Origin: Actinomycetota bacterium
GTDB lineage: Bacteria; Actinomycetota; Actinomycetes; Streptosporangiales; Streptosporangiaceae
Reading direction: 5' to 3'
Assembly (NCBI GenBank): GCA_003242605.1
Contig: QGUZ01000057.1
Span: 1-22,423, forward strand
Length of the DNA stretch: 22,423 bases
The notes beneath the pieces were generated by a model that worked only from the letters and a program-made list of their open reading frames with translations, was not told the DNA's origin and made no database searches. Position numbers and translations under genes: made by a program. Each line of letters begins with the position of its first letter. Position 1 is the stretch's first letter. Of this stretch, positions 16,641 through 22,423 are shown piece by piece.

Positions 16641-17877
16641 GACCGACGGCACCTGGGAACTGACCTTCCGGCTCGACCCCGAGGAGGAGCTCACCGGCAC
16701 GGTCACCGACGGCCAGCGGGTCGAGCTCGCCACCAACTCCTGCCACGTGCGGCCCGCCGTACCGCCCGGCGAGGTGCATCCGGACCTGCTCGCGCTGGTC
16801 GCCTGGACGGTGGTCGCCCCCTGGACCCGGCGGCGGGTCGTCTTCGACCGCCCGATCTCCGAGCGCTTCGCGCGCGCCCTGCACGACGGGTGGGGCGTGG
16901 CGGCGGGCCCGGTGGGCGACGTGGCGCCGCGCGCCCGCGGCCGCGAGCTCGCGATCTCCTACAGCGGCGGCGCCGACTCGGCCGCGGTCGCGGTGATCTT
17001 CCCGGACGCGCCGTTCATCACCTTCCAGCGCGTCTCCCACCCGCGGCGGCCCAACCGGTGGACCCACTACCGCTCCGACACGATCGTCCGCCTCGCCCAG
17101 GCCACCGGCCGGGACCTCACCGTGGTCCAGTCGGACCTGGAGTTCGTGCTGAGCTACCCGCGCCCCGGCTACCCCGAGCACCACGCGGTGCTCGCCGGGG
17201 CGATCCTGCTCGCCGACCGCATGGACCTCGGCGGGGTCGCGCTCGGCTACGAGATCGGCTCGCGCTGGCTCGGCGGCGGCCGGTACGTGCACCGCTACAC
17301 CCCCGACAACCCGATGTGGTCGCAGCACGGCAAGTGGGGGCGGCTGTTCGCCGCGGCCGGGCTGCCGATGGTGCTGCCGGTCGCGGGCATCAGCGAGGCG
17401 ATGACGATGAAGATCGCGCTCAACTCCAAGCTGCGCGACCAGGTGCGCTGGTGCCTGCGCGGGGACGCCGAGTCCGCCTGTGGCAGGTGCGGCAAGTGCC
17501 TGTACAAGGAGCTCATCCAGGCGGCGATCGAGCGGCGGCCGCTGCGCACCGAGATCACCGCGGACCGCCCGGTGGCGGCCAAGTGGCAGCGCCGCCCGCC
17601 GTACGGGGGCCAGGAGATGATCGAGTACGGCTGCGCCCGGGTGCCCGGCATCGAGAACACCCCGTTCGCCAAGGCGAACGAGTACCTGCGCCCCACCATC
17701 GAGTCGACCCGCTGGCTGGAGCGGGTCTACCCGCCCGCGCTCGACGAGGTCCCCGAGCCCTGGCGCGACCACGTCCGGCGGTACATGACCGAGCACTTCG
17801 AGCTGATGGACGCCGACGACCGGCGCCGGGTGGAGACCTGGGGCCTGCAGTACACCGCCGGCGACGCCGAGGCGTGA
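16621..17877 (+). CDS. Uncharacterised PP-loop ATPase with QueC-like four-cysteine site
   Basis: This 418-residue protein has three regions. An N-terminal ~110 residues of unknown, beta-rich character come first. A PP-loop nucleotide-binding motif SGGADS (residues 115-120) follows in ELAISYSGGADSAAVAVIF. The third is a cysteine cluster Cys278-X8-Cys287-X2-Cys290-X2-Cys293 (WCLRGDAESACGRCGKCLYK). PP-loop enzymes activate a carboxylate or carbonyl with ATP, making an adenylate. The CX8CX2CX2C spacing matches, from memory, the zinc site of QueC, the preQ0 synthase. At 418 residues it is nearly twice the size of QueC, and no other queuosine genes are nearby, so preQ0 synthesis is doubtful. The GTG at 16621 has GAGGAG at 16608-16613 and overlaps the coiled-coil gene by 20 bp. 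Function is unknown. Confidence 0.8.
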   Translation: MRVRWRETDGTWELTFRLDPEEELTGTVTDGQRVELATNSCHVRPAVPPGEVHPDLLALVAWTVVAPWTRRRVVFDRPISERFARALHDGWGVAAGPVGDVAPRARGRELAISYSGGADSAAVAVIFPDAPFITFQRVSHPRRPNRWTHYRSDTIVRLAQATGRDLTVVQSDLEFVLSYPRPGYPEHHAVLAGAILLADRMDLGGVALGYEIGSRWLGGGRYVHRYTPDNPMWSQHGKWGRLFAAAGLPMVLPVAGISEAMTMKIALNSKLRDQVRWCLRGDAESACGRCGKCLYKELIQAAIERRPLRTEITADRPVAAKWQRRPPYGGQEMIEYGCARVPGIENTPFAKANEYLRPTIESTRWLERVYPPALDEVPEPWRDHVRRYMTEHFELMDADDRRRVETWGLQYTAGDAEA

Positions 17878-17889
17878 GCCGTACCCGCC

Positions 17890-17926
17890 GCGCCCGGCGG
17901 CCCGGCGAAGATCGGGGGCCGGGCGC
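17890..17926. terminator. 9-bp GC inverted repeat after the PP-loop gene
   Basis: GCGCCCGGC (17890-17898) pairs perfectly with GCCGGGCGC (17918-17926) around a 19-nt loop, 12 bases past the stop codon. There is no T-run. It may end transcription of the coiled-coil/PP-loop pair. Confidence 0.45.
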
Positions 17927-18041
17927 GGGGGCGGCCGCCGCCGGGTGTATATGCGGCATGGGGCGCGTTCCCCCGGCGCGTCCCCGGCCGAGCGCGCGCG
18001 GACGAGCCGTCTGGATGAGGTCGCGAGGTGAGGTTCGCACG

Positions 18042-18884
18042 ATGAAGGTGTACGTCTCGGTGGACATGGAGGGCGTGACCGGTCTCACCGACCCGGAGGA
18101 GATGCACGCCGGCGGCCGCGGCTACGAGCGCGGCTGCGAGCTGATGACCGGTGACGCCAACGCCGCGGTCGACGGCGCCTACGCCGCCGGGGCCGAGGCC
18201 GTGGTCGTCAACGACGCGCACGGCTCCACCAAGAACCTCCGTATCGACCTGCTCGACCCCCGCGCCACGCTCATCCGCGGCCCGGGCAAGCCGATGCGCA
18301 TGGCCGAGGGCCTCACCGCCGGCTTCCGGGCGGCGTGCTTCGTCGGCTACCACGCCCGGGCCGGGGTGCAGCACGGCGTGCTCAACCACACCTGGATGGG
18401 CAAGGAGATCCAGAACGTCTACCTCAACGGCGAGCTCTGCGGCGAGACCCGGCTCGTCGCCGGCTTCGCCGGGTTCCTCGGCGTGCCGGTCGTGCTCGTC
18501 ACCGGCGACGAGGCGGTCTGCGAGGAGGCCCGCGAGGTGCTCGGCGACGTGGAGACCGTCGCGGTCAAGCGCGGCATCGACAAGTTCGCCGCCGAGCTGC
18601 TCCCGCCGGGTGTCGCCCAGCGGCGCATCCGCGAGGCGACCGTCCGCGCGCTCAACCGCCTCGCCGACTTCCGTCCCTACACGGTGGAGCCGCCGTTCAC
18701 GCTCGGCGTGGAGTGGAACTCCACCGCGATCGCGGCCGGGTGCGCCATCATCCCCGGCACCCGGCAGGTCGGCCCCCGCCACACCGAGTTCACCACCGAC
18801 GACTACCACGAGATCATGGCCCTGTTCGGCATCTACGCGATGATCGCCGGGCAGGTGGCCTGCGGCAGCGGAGTGTACGGATGA
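18042..18884 (+). CDS. M55 family D-aminopeptidase (DppA-like)
   Basis: This 280-residue zinc peptidase resembles B. subtilis DppA, which releases N-terminal D-amino acids such as D-Ala from short peptides. It opens MKVYVSVDMEGVTGL, with Asp8 and Glu10 of the family SxDxEG motif. His60 (VVNDAHGSTKN) and His104 (GYHARAG) fall at the metal-ligand positions recalled for DppA. A further Glu (Glu135 in NGELCGETRL) probably completes the site. The segment GVLNHTWMG is also family-typical. The ATG at 18042 matches the homologous N-terminus and has GGTGAGG upstream; an in-frame ATG at 18015 would add an atypical extension. Its stop overlaps the next ATG (ATGA), linking it to the amine oxidase. A role in peptidoglycan peptide recycling is plausible but inferred. 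Confidence 0.9.
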   Translation: MKVYVSVDMEGVTGLTDPEEMHAGGRGYERGCELMTGDANAAVDGAYAAGAEAVVVNDAHGSTKNLRIDLLDPRATLIRGPGKPMRMAEGLTAGFRAACFVGYHARAGVQHGVLNHTWMGKEIQNVYLNGELCGETRLVAGFAGFLGVPVVLVTGDEAVCEEAREVLGDVETVAVKRGIDKFAAELLPPGVAQRRIREATVRALNRLADFRPYTVEPPFTLGVEWNSTAIAAGCAIIPGTRQVGPRHTEFTTDDYHEIMALFGIYAMIAGQVACGSGVYG

Positions 18885-20530
18885 CCACCGATCAGGGACC
18901 GGACCCCCGACCGGCCCAGGAGGAGACGGCACAGCCCGACCAGCCACCGCCCCCGCCGCCCCGGCGGCGCCGGCCCGGCCCGGTCACCCGGCGCGCCCTG
19001 CTCCTCGGCATCGGCGCGGCGGGCGGCGCGGGCGCGATGTACGCCGCGATGGGCGCGCTCGGCCTCGCCCCGCGCGAGCAGAAACGCGACTACATCGCCC
19101 CCCGCCCCGGCGACTTCAGCCTCACCGGCCGCGCCTCCGCCAAGGTGCTCATCCTCGGCGCCGGGGTGACCGGCCTCGCCTGCGCGTACGAGCTCGGCAA
19201 GGCGGGCTACGACTGCACCGTGATCGAGGCCCGCGACCGGATCGGCGGCCGGTGCTTCACGTTGCGCGGCGGCGACCGGTTCACCGAGATCGGCGACGAG
19301 CAGCAGGTCGTGCGGTTCGGCGAGGGCGGCTACTTCAACGCCGGGCCGGCCCGGATCGCGCAGTGGATGCTCACCATGGACTACTGCCGCGAGCTGGGCA
19401 TCCCGGTCGAGGTGTTCATCAACGACAACGCCCAGGCGTACGTCTACACCAAGGGCATGAAGGCGCCGATCCGGGCGGCCACCTACCGCGCCGACATGTA
19501 CGGCTACCTGTCGGAGCTGCTCGCCAAGGCGACGAACGCCGGGGCGCTCGACCGGCGGCTCACCCGGGCCGACCGGGAGAACCTGCTCGACTTCCTCGCC
19601 GAGTTCGGCGACCTCGACCGCGCCTACCGGTACACCGGGTCGGACCGGCGCGGCTACCGGACGCCGCCGGGGGTGGGGCCGGGCCGGCCGCTCGCCCCGG
19701 TGCCCTCGGTGTCCGAGGTGCTCGGCTACGACCTGCCCCGGGCGCTCACCAAGACCGCGAGCCAGGAGCAGGCGGCGCCGATGTTCCAGATGGTCGGCGG
19801 CATGGACGCCCTGGTGCGCGCGTTCGCCGAGAAGGTCGGCGAGGACCGCATCCTCACCCGCACCAAGGTCACCCGCATCGACACCCTGCCCGATCGGGTC
19901 GACGTCACCTGCGAGGGCCCGGACGGCACCGTGGTGCACACCGCCGACTACTGCATCGCCACCCTCCCGCCGCACCTGCTCGCCCGCATCCCCGGCAACC
20001 TCGGCGCCCCCGTGGTGAGCGCGCTCACCGCGGCCCAGCCCACCCCGGCCGGGAAGATCGCCATCGAGTACGACCGGCGGTGGTGGGAGCTGGAGGACAA
20101 GATCTTCGGCGGCAGCACCGAGACCGATCTCGACATCACCCGCATCTGGTACCCGTCGTACGGGTTCTTCGGCCGGCGGGGCATCCTCATCGGCTACTAC
20201 ACGATCGGCGCGGCCAAGGACCCCTTCACCGAGCTGTCCCACCGGGAACGGCACCGCCGGGCGCTCACCCAGGGCAAGAAGATCCACGGCGAGAAGTACC
20301 GCACCGGCGTGCTGTCGAGCGCCTCGGTGGCGTGGATGCGCCAGCCGTACATCGAGGGCGCCTGGGCGACGTTCACCGACCCGGGCGTGCTCGCCACGCT
20401 GCGCCGCCCCGCGGGCCGCGTCTACTTCGCCGGGGACTGGCTCACCAACCTCAACGCGTGGATCGCCGGCGCGCTCGAGTCCGCCCGGACCGTCGTCACC
20501 GACCTGCACCGCCGCGTGCTCTCCCAGTAG
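18881..20530 (+). CDS. Tat-exported flavin amine oxidase (FAD-dependent, L-amino-acid/monoamine oxidase family)
   Basis: This 549-residue flavoenzyme of the amino_oxidase family oxidises an amine or amino acid to the imine, making hydrogen peroxide. After a Pro-rich and Arg-rich leader comes TRRALLLGIGAAGGAGAMYA, a twin-arginine motif followed by a hydrophobic stretch, so export or membrane tethering is likely. The FAD dinucleotide fold is seen at VLILGAGVTGLACAYELGKA and ends at VIEARDRIGGR. MVGGMDALVRAFAEKV and the C-terminal GRVYFAGDWLTNLNAWIAGA complete the family signature. The start ATG overlaps the DppA stop. The substrate is not readable. The neighbour suggests amino acids from D-amino-acid peptides, but this family usually acts on L-amino acids or amines. 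Confidence 0.9.
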   Translation: MTTDQGPDPRPAQEETAQPDQPPPPPPRRRRPGPVTRRALLLGIGAAGGAGAMYAAMGALGLAPREQKRDYIAPRPGDFSLTGRASAKVLILGAGVTGLACAYELGKAGYDCTVIEARDRIGGRCFTLRGGDRFTEIGDEQQVVRFGEGGYFNAGPARIAQWMLTMDYCRELGIPVEVFINDNAQAYVYTKGMKAPIRAATYRADMYGYLSELLAKATNAGALDRRLTRADRENLLDFLAEFGDLDRAYRYTGSDRRGYRTPPGVGPGRPLAPVPSVSEVLGYDLPRALTKTASQEQAAPMFQMVGGMDALVRAFAEKVGEDRILTRTKVTRIDTLPDRVDVTCEGPDGTVVHTADYCIATLPPHLLARIPGNLGAPVVSALTAAQPTPAGKIAIEYDRRWWELEDKIFGGSTETDLDITRIWYPSYGFFGRRGILIGYYTIGAAKDPFTELSHRERHRRALTQGKKIHGEKYRTGVLSSASVAWMRQPYIEGAWATFTDPGVLATLRRPAGRVYFAGDWLTNLNAWIAGALESARTVVTDLHRRVLSQ

Positions 20531-20533
20531 GGC

Positions 20534-20539
20534 TACCCT
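20534..20539 (+). promoter_or_regulatory. Candidate -10 box for the YbaK-like gene
   Basis: TACCCT lies 6 bases before the ATG at 20546 and just past the amine oxidase stop (20530). There is no ribosome site. The spacing is that of actinobacterial leaderless promoters, so the gene may be expressed apart from the oxidase. Confidence 0.4.
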
Positions 20540-20545
20540 GGCGTG

Positions 20546-21082
20546 ATGAAGCTCGAGTGGATTCCCGCCCTGGAGCGGCCGGACCTGCTCGCGCCGCCGG
20601 TGGAGCGCGCCCTGCGCGAGCTGGACGGCCTCGACGGCGAGGCGAAGGTCGCCGAGATCGACCCCGAGCTCGCCGACACGGCCGCGTTCTGCGAACGGTA
20701 CGGCGTGGCCCTGGAGGAGTCGGCGAACTGCGTCATCGTGGCGGCCCGGCGCGGCGGCGAGACCCGGCACGCCGCGGTGCTGGTGCAGGCGAGCACCCGG
20801 GCCGACGTGAACGGCGCGGTCCGCCGCCACCTGGGCGCGCGCAAGGCCTCGTTCGCCCCGCGCGAGGAGGCGGTCGGGCTCACCGGCATGGAGTACGGCG
20901 GCATCACCCCGATCGGCCTGCCCGAGTCCTGGCCGGTGCTCGTCGACGAGGCGGTGGCCGCCGCGCCGTTCGTCGTGATCGGCAGCGGCCTGCGCCGCTC
21001 GAAGCTCGCGCTCTCCGGCGCGGCCCTCGCCCGGCTCAAGGCCGCCGAGGTGCTGCCCGTGGCGATGCCGGCCGCCTCGTGA
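20546..21082 (+). CDS. YbaK/ProX-type aminoacyl-tRNA deacylase domain protein
   Basis: This 178-residue protein fits the YbaK/EbsC/ProX family of trans-editing enzymes that hydrolyse mischarged aminoacyl-tRNAs such as Cys- or Ala-tRNA(Pro). The matching order is: an early CVIVAARRGGETRHAAVLVQ strand pair, the ADVNGAVRRHLGARKASFAP segment, the family GGITPIGLPE loop with GLTGMEYGG before it, and VVIGSGLRRSKLALSG near the end. The residue edited cannot be told from the sequence. The ATG at 20546 follows a -10-like box directly; an in-frame GTG one codon earlier is possible. It lies 15 bp after the amine oxidase on the same strand. Confidence 0.85.
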   Translation: MKLEWIPALERPDLLAPPVERALRELDGLDGEAKVAEIDPELADTAAFCERYGVALEESANCVIVAARRGGETRHAAVLVQASTRADVNGAVRRHLGARKASFAPREEAVGLTGMEYGGITPIGLPESWPVLVDEAVAAAPFVVIGSGLRRSKLALSGAALARLKAAEVLPVAMPAAS

Positions 21083-21340
21083 AACGGCCGCACTTCGGGC
21101 CGGCCGTACCGGACATGGCCGCCCGGAAAAGCACAAACAATACGAATAACCGGGCCCTTTTCGGCTAGTAGGCGGTTGCGACGGCGGCGCGGAGCCCGGC
21201 GCCCGCGCCGCCGCGCCCCACCGGTCGCGCTCGGTGACGGCGGCGGCCGCCGTCCGCCGTGTCCCGGCCGCCCGGAACGCGCGCCGCGGGGCTCCGCGCC
21301 GCCCGGTGACTTTCCAGGTTGTGCGGGCCGTTCCCGTGGC

Positions 21341-21356
21341 GGTTTCATGTGAAACA
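21341..21356. promoter_or_regulatory. parS-like ParB-binding site
   Basis: GGTTTCATGTGAAACA matches the bacterial parS consensus TGTTTCACGTGAAACA at 14 of 16 positions. The 14-base core differs by one base from the Streptomyces-type GTTTCACGTGAAAC. parS sites anchor ParB for chromosome segregation and usually cluster near oriC. ParB binding is inferred from sequence only. Confidence 0.6.
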
Positions 21357-21390
21357 TCCTCATTTGTAGTGGGCGGCGGGTGAACACGCG

Positions 21391-21495
21391 GGGTAACGTG
21401 ACCGAATCGGCACTCGCGTACGCCTTGCGTCACACCGTCGTTTGGGAAAACGTGGGAGTTCCGAACGTTGAGCAGGGCGGGGGAACGTGGCCGAT
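21391..21495 (+). repeat. Direct repeats with AACGTG core upstream of the kinase gene
   Basis: GGGTAACGTGACCGAA (21391-21406) and GGGGAACGTGGCCGAT (21480-21495) match at 13 of 16 bases and start 89 bp apart. Two further cores lie between them: AACGTG at 21449-21454 and AACGTT at 21464-21469. Such a series suggests a regulator binding region for the kinase promoter. Confidence 0.4.
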
Positions 21496-21526
21496 CGGTT
21501 CATTCATTGCCGCATCCTTGAGTCGG

Positions 21527-21532
21527 TATGGT
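21527..21532 (+). promoter_or_regulatory. Candidate -10 box for the Ser/Thr kinase gene
   Basis: TATGGT lies 10 bases before the ATG at 21543, which has no ribosome site upstream. A leaderless or very short-leader transcript is possible. No well-spaced -35 was seen. Confidence 0.3.
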
Positions 21533-21542
21533 GCCTAGTGCC

Positions 21543-22423
21543 ATGAACCAGGAGGACCGACTCGGGCCTTACCGGCTGCTGAGGCGGCTCGGCGAGGGCG
21601 GCATGGGCGTCGTCCACCTCGCGGTCGACCCGCAGGGCAGGCAGGTCGCCGTGAAGATGCTGCGTGCCGAGGTCGCCGCCGACGACGTCGCCCGGCGGCG
21701 GCTCTCGCGCGAGGTGGAGACGATGCGGCGGGTCCGCAACGACCACATCGCCGAGGTCGTCGACGCCGACGTGACCGGCCTTCGCCCGTACATCGTGACC
21801 CGCTACGTGCCCGGCCGTCCCCTCGACGAGCTGGTGAAGCAGGAGGGCCCGCTCGACGAGGAGGCGTTGATCCGAGTCGGGTACGGCGTCGCGGACGCGC
21901 TCGCCGCGGTGCACGCGGCCGGGGTGATCCACCGCGACCTCAAGCCGGCGAACGTGATGATGATCGACGGCAAGCCGGTGCTCATCGACTTCGGCATCGC
22001 CCAGGCCGTCGACGCCACCCGGCTCACCCAGACCGGCATGTTCATCGGCACCCCGGGCTACCTCGCGCCGGAGATCATCTCGGGCCAGGAGGCGGGCCCG
22101 CCGGCCGACGTCCACGCCTGGGCGGGCACGCTCATCTTCGCCGCCACCGGCCAGCCGCCCTTCGGCAAGGGCACGCTGGAGATGATCTTCTTCAACATCA
22201 CGGCGGGCCGGGCGAACGTGGACGGGGCCCCCGAGTCGCTGCGGCCGATCCTGCGCGAGGCGCTCAGCCGGGACCCCGCCCGCCGGCCCACCGCGGCCGA
22301 GCTGGTGGAGCGCATGGCCCGGCTGCTGCCCGCCAAGGCGCGGCCCCGCGGGGCCCCCACCCCCCCGGGGCCGGGCGAGGGGGCGACCCTGCCCCGCACC
22401 GGCGGGCGGGCCCCCCTCCGCAC
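21543..22423 (+). CDS. Ser/Thr protein kinase (PknB/Hanks type), 3' end outside the window
   Basis: The first ~293 residues of a eukaryotic-like kinase are visible, and the frame is open at the window edge. The catalytic domain is complete: glycine loop LGEGGMGVVHLA (residues 16-27), Lys38 in VAVKML, catalytic Asp132 in IHRDLKPANVMM, Asp149 in the DFG motif, and the GTPGYLAPE loop end. After the kinase domain (about residue 262) comes a Pro/Gly/Arg-rich linker. This usually leads to a membrane helix and an extracellular or other sensor domain, which is not in view. The ATG at 21543 is set by the conserved N-terminus (DRLGPYRLLRRLGEGG). The upstream region is unusually long and carries repeats and a parS-like site. 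The signal sensed is unknown. Confidence 0.93.
   Translation, partial: MNQEDRLGPYRLLRRLGEGGMGVVHLAVDPQGRQVAVKMLRAEVAADDVARRRLSREVETMRRVRNDHIAEVVDADVTGLRPYIVTRYVPGRPLDELVKQEGPLDEEALIRVGYGVADALAAVHAAGVIHRDLKPANVMMIDGKPVLIDFGIAQAVDATRLTQTGMFIGTPGYLAPEIISGQEAGPPADVHAWAGTLIFAATGQPPFGKGTLEMIFFNITAGRANVDGAPESLRPILREALSRDPARRPTAAELVERMARLLPAKARPRGAPTPPGPGEGATLPRTGGRAPLR

Larger units (their letters stand above)
21083..21542. other. 460-bp intergenic region with parS-like site and repeats
   Basis: No convincing gene was seen here. The start holds CGGCCG hairpin arms (21084-21105). An AT-richer stretch with GAAAAG (21126-21131) and CTTTTC (21157-21162) could be a weak terminator for the YbaK-like gene. 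A GC-only stretch follows to about 21300. Then come a parS-like palindrome (21341-21356), two direct repeats (21391-21406 and 21480-21495) and a possible -10 box near the kinase start. Confidence 0.6.

Noticed and set aside
21084..21162. Terminator after the YbaK-like gene
   Set aside because: The stems are only 6 bp, and the GAAAAG/CTTTTC pair has a 25-nt loop. This was too weak for a separate terminator call.
18833..21433. Long minus-strand open frame across the amine oxidase and YbaK-like genes
   Set aside because: It spans two real genes and an intergenic region on the other strand, with shadow-type composition and no motifs.

Overview
This is a very GC-rich window with strong G/C bias at third codon positions, short intergenic gaps, ATGA/GTGA start-stop overlaps and many GTG starts. 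Together with a complete GlgE maltosyltransferase pathway and an actinomycete-style XRE/TPR regulator-like protein, this points to an actinomycete (Actinomycetota), most likely of the Streptosporangiales. That placement is inferred from gene content, not from a marker gene. No tRNA, rRNA, CRISPR array or insertion sequence was seen.

Layout. (1) 1-2054: the end of an osmoprotectant (glycine betaine/choline/carnitine type) ABC importer operon, with two permeases (the first cut by the window edge), a substrate-binding lipoprotein and a clear intrinsic terminator. (2) 2072-2551: a small flavin-reductase-like FMN protein. (3) 2581-13111, almost all on the minus strand: the glycogen/alpha-glucan cluster glgE - treS - pep2 (mak) - glgB, followed by an sppA-type peptidase 22 bp after glgB. 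A plus-strand, HTH-less XRE/TPR-type protein (6684-7739) sits between pep2 and glgB. (4) 13542-16139: glgP, divergent from glgE across a 430-bp region with several dyads. (5) 16200-17877: a small coiled-coil protein overlapping the gene for an uncharacterised PP-loop ATPase with a QueC-like four-cysteine site. (6) 18042-20530: a DppA-like D-aminopeptidase overlapping (ATGA) a Tat-type flavin amine oxidase. (7) 20546-21082: a YbaK/ProX-type deacylase. (8) 21083-21542: a 460-bp gap with a near-consensus parS-like site and direct repeats. (9) 21543 to the end: the N-terminal part of a Ser/Thr protein kinase.

How the genes fit together. TreS interconverts trehalose and maltose, Pep2 phosphorylates maltose to maltose-1-phosphate, GlgE adds maltosyl units to alpha-1,4-glucan, GlgB branches it, and GlgP degrades it by phosphorolysis. 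The window therefore encodes both the making and breaking of alpha-glucan, next to a compatible-solute importer. An osmotic/carbon-storage theme is possible but is inference. The most unusual items are the coiled-coil/PP-loop pair, a sharply AT-richer patch inside glgE covering a catalytic residue, the parS-like site, and the opposing HTH-less regulator-like gene that splits the glg cluster.
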